From Sphingomonas sp. Ant H11 (GTDB taxonomy: Bacteria > Pseudomonadota > Alphaproteobacteria > Sphingomonadales > Sphingomonadaceae), in assembly GCF_000797515.1 (NCBI RefSeq), contig NZ_JSBN01000063.1:48371-112370 (forward strand): 64,000 bases of DNA, read 5' to 3'. Under the pieces are notes generated by a model. The model was not told where the DNA came from, ran no database searches, and was given only the letters and a program-made list of their open reading frames with translations. Below, in pieces: positions 62,721 through 64,000 of this stretch. Position numbers and translations under genes: made by a program. Numbering within the stretch: the first letter of the stretch is position 1; each line of letters starts with the position of its first letter.

Positions 62721-63074
62721 ATGGCAAAAGCAGACCGCCTCGCCCGGCTCGACGACCGTCGCGCCGAAATCGAAACCGAATATCGCACGCTGCTGCTCGC
62801 CGCGCTGCAGCGGACGGCGGCGGGCCAGTGGGGCTTGTTCGGCCACACCAAAGACCGGGCTCACGCCGCCAAGGCGGCCCCGACGGTGCTGGAACTGACC
62901 GAATTGGGCGAAACCGCCGATCAACTGCGCGAACAATTATCGATGCCGCCCTTTGCGCTCCACGCGGATTTTGTTGCATCGCGCGGCCCCGTATCGGCAC
63001 ACGCCGTCGGCGAACCAAAGCAAGCGCAAGCGTGGCTGGCACGGCTGGAATCACAGGAAGGGAAACCCGCATGA
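62721..63074 (+). CDS. Hypothetical helical protein before mtnP
   Basis: 117 residues, charged and helical (AKADRLARLDDRRAEIETEY, then LLLAALQRTAAGQWGLFGHT and TADQLREQLSMPPFALHADF). Only 3 bp after the glycosylase and overlapping mtnP by 4 bp, so part of the same transcript. Seen as an uncharacterised small protein in sphingomonads. No motif recognised. Confidence 0.7.
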   Translation: MAKADRLARLDDRRAEIETEYRTLLLAALQRTAAGQWGLFGHTKDRAHAAKAAPTVLELTELGETADQLREQLSMPPFALHADFVASRGPVSAHAVGEPKQAQAWLARLESQEGKPA

Positions 63075-63943
63075 GCGGAAAGTGGAAACTGGGCGTCATC
63101 GGCGGATCGGGCCTGTACGCGATCGATGCCTTGCACAATCCGCGCTGGCACCGCGTCGATACGCCATGGGGGCAGCCGTCGGACGAATTGCTGTTCGGGT
63201 CGATCGGCGACGTCGAACTCGTCTTTCTGCCGCGCCACGGACGCGGGCATCGCATCAGCCCGTCGGAGCTCAACTTCCGCGCCAATATCGACGCGCTGAA
63301 GCGCAGCGGTTGCACCGACATCATCGCCATTTCGTCGATCGGGTCGCTGCGCGAGGAACTGCCGCCAGGGCATTTTGTCGTGGTCGATCAGTTCATCGAT
63401 CGCACCGTCGCGCGCGCATCCAGCTTCTTTGGCACCGGCATGGTCGCGCATGTGTCGATGGCCGAACCGGTGTGCCCGCGCCTGTCGGGCTATGCGGCGG
63501 AAGCGGTCGCGGCAGCGGGCGGCGCAGTGACCAAGGGTGCCACCTATCTGGCGATGGAAGGCCCGCAATTCTCCAGCCGCGCGGAAAGCCTGCTCTACCG
63601 CCAATGGGGTGCCGACGTGATCGGCATGACCGCAATGCCCGAAGCCAAGCTCGCCCGCGAAGCGGAGATGCCCTATGCGCTGATCGGAATGGTCACCGAC
63701 TATGATTGCTGGCGCGAGGAAGCCGCGTTCGTCGAAGTGGCCGAAGTCATCAAGCAAATGGGCGCGAACGGCGAAATCGCGCGCAAGGCGTTGGCGGCTT
63801 TGGTCGCAGCCCTGCCAAGCGAGCGCACGCCCTCCCCGCTCGACACCGTGCTCGACCACGCGCTGATCACCGCCCCCGCGTCGCGCGATCCGGGCGTACT
63901 GGCGATGCTGGATGCGGTGGCCGGGCGCGTGCTCGGCAAATAA
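63071..63943 (+). CDS. mtnP: S-methyl-5'-thioadenosine phosphorylase
   Basis: 290 residues. Phosphate-binding start LGVIGGSGLYAIDAL and VFLPRHGRGHRISPSELNFR, the purine site ISSIGSLREELPPGHFVVVD, and MEGPQFSSRAESLLYRQWGA then IGMTAMPEAKLAREAEMPY are all in place. It cleaves methylthioadenosine to adenine and methylthioribose-1-phosphate, the substrate of MtnA encoded 6 kb away in the same orientation. With MtnP no MtnN/MtnK is needed. Confidence 0.95.
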   Translation: MSGKWKLGVIGGSGLYAIDALHNPRWHRVDTPWGQPSDELLFGSIGDVELVFLPRHGRGHRISPSELNFRANIDALKRSGCTDIIAISSIGSLREELPPGHFVVVDQFIDRTVARASSFFGTGMVAHVSMAEPVCPRLSGYAAEAVAAAGGAVTKGATYLAMEGPQFSSRAESLLYRQWGADVIGMTAMPEAKLAREAEMPYALIGMVTDYDCWREEAAFVEVAEVIKQMGANGEIARKALAALVAALPSERTPSPLDTVLDHALITAPASRDPGVLAMLDAVAGRVLGK

Positions 63944-64000
63944 CTCTTCTTCTATCTTCGTGGCTTTGTGTCTTCGTGCGAGCCTTTTCTCGCACAAAGG

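Noticed and set aside
1..64000. CRISPR array
   Set aside because: No regularly spaced direct repeats with unique spacers; the octamers at 41395-41622 are too short and irregular on two strands.

Overview
The window is high-GC DNA with alphaproteobacterial gene content that fits a sphingomonad (Sphingomonas or a close relative). It is chromosome carrying one complete prophage of about 40.3 kb. The phage sits in a tRNA-Gly(UCC) gene, and identical 39-bp copies of the tRNA 5' half mark its ends (13759-13797 and 54078-54116).

Left chromosomal flank (1-13758): the end of telA and a two-TM partner, an inositol-monophosphatase-family gene, pmbA/tldE, ubiA, a 52-residue membrane protein, rsmE, gshA, a marR/flavin-reductase divergent pair, a SnoaL-like gene with a clean terminator, a secreted TPR protein, an isoprenylcysteine-methyltransferase-like membrane protein, and a pyrimidine-degradation operon (rutB-rutC-rutD-rutA).

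Prophage (13759-54116). The minus-strand half, read from 40724 down to 13889, is a translationally coupled late operon of a podovirus whose gene order resembles Bordetella phage BPP-1: TerS-like, HTH protein, TerL, portal, Bbp19-like, scaffold, capsid, Bbp16-like cement protein, tail tubular proteins, three large ejection proteins, a tail fibre, then a lysis block (membrane proteins, holin-like, SAR endolysin, nested spanins). An accessory module (26892-28530) interrupts it. This holds a BRO-N gene with a long structured leader and a divergent AT-richer secreted-protein gene. Between 41395 and 41622 lie tandem octamers of a candidate origin, next to the helicase and primase genes. A Cro/CI-type switch with four related 17-bp operators lies at 45453-46439. 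A rightward early operon of some fifteen small genes (several zinc ribbons, a Lar-like protein, a DUF5131 protein) ends in the tyrosine integrase beside attR.

Right flank (54079-64000): the reconstituted tRNA-Gly, then mtnB-mtnD-mtnC-mtnA only 20 nt downstream, a methionine-aminotransferase-like gene, tRNA-Tyr, an M28 peptidase, rlmB, a lipoprotein, a ferredoxin, an AlkA-like glycosylase and mtnP. Together the mtn genes and the aminotransferase give a nearly complete methylthioadenosine salvage pathway.

About twenty single-base frameshifts are scattered over chromosome and phage alike, roughly half of them in homopolymers. They look more like residual assembly errors than gene decay. Genes carrying them are typed as pseudogenes here, with the probable intact product named.
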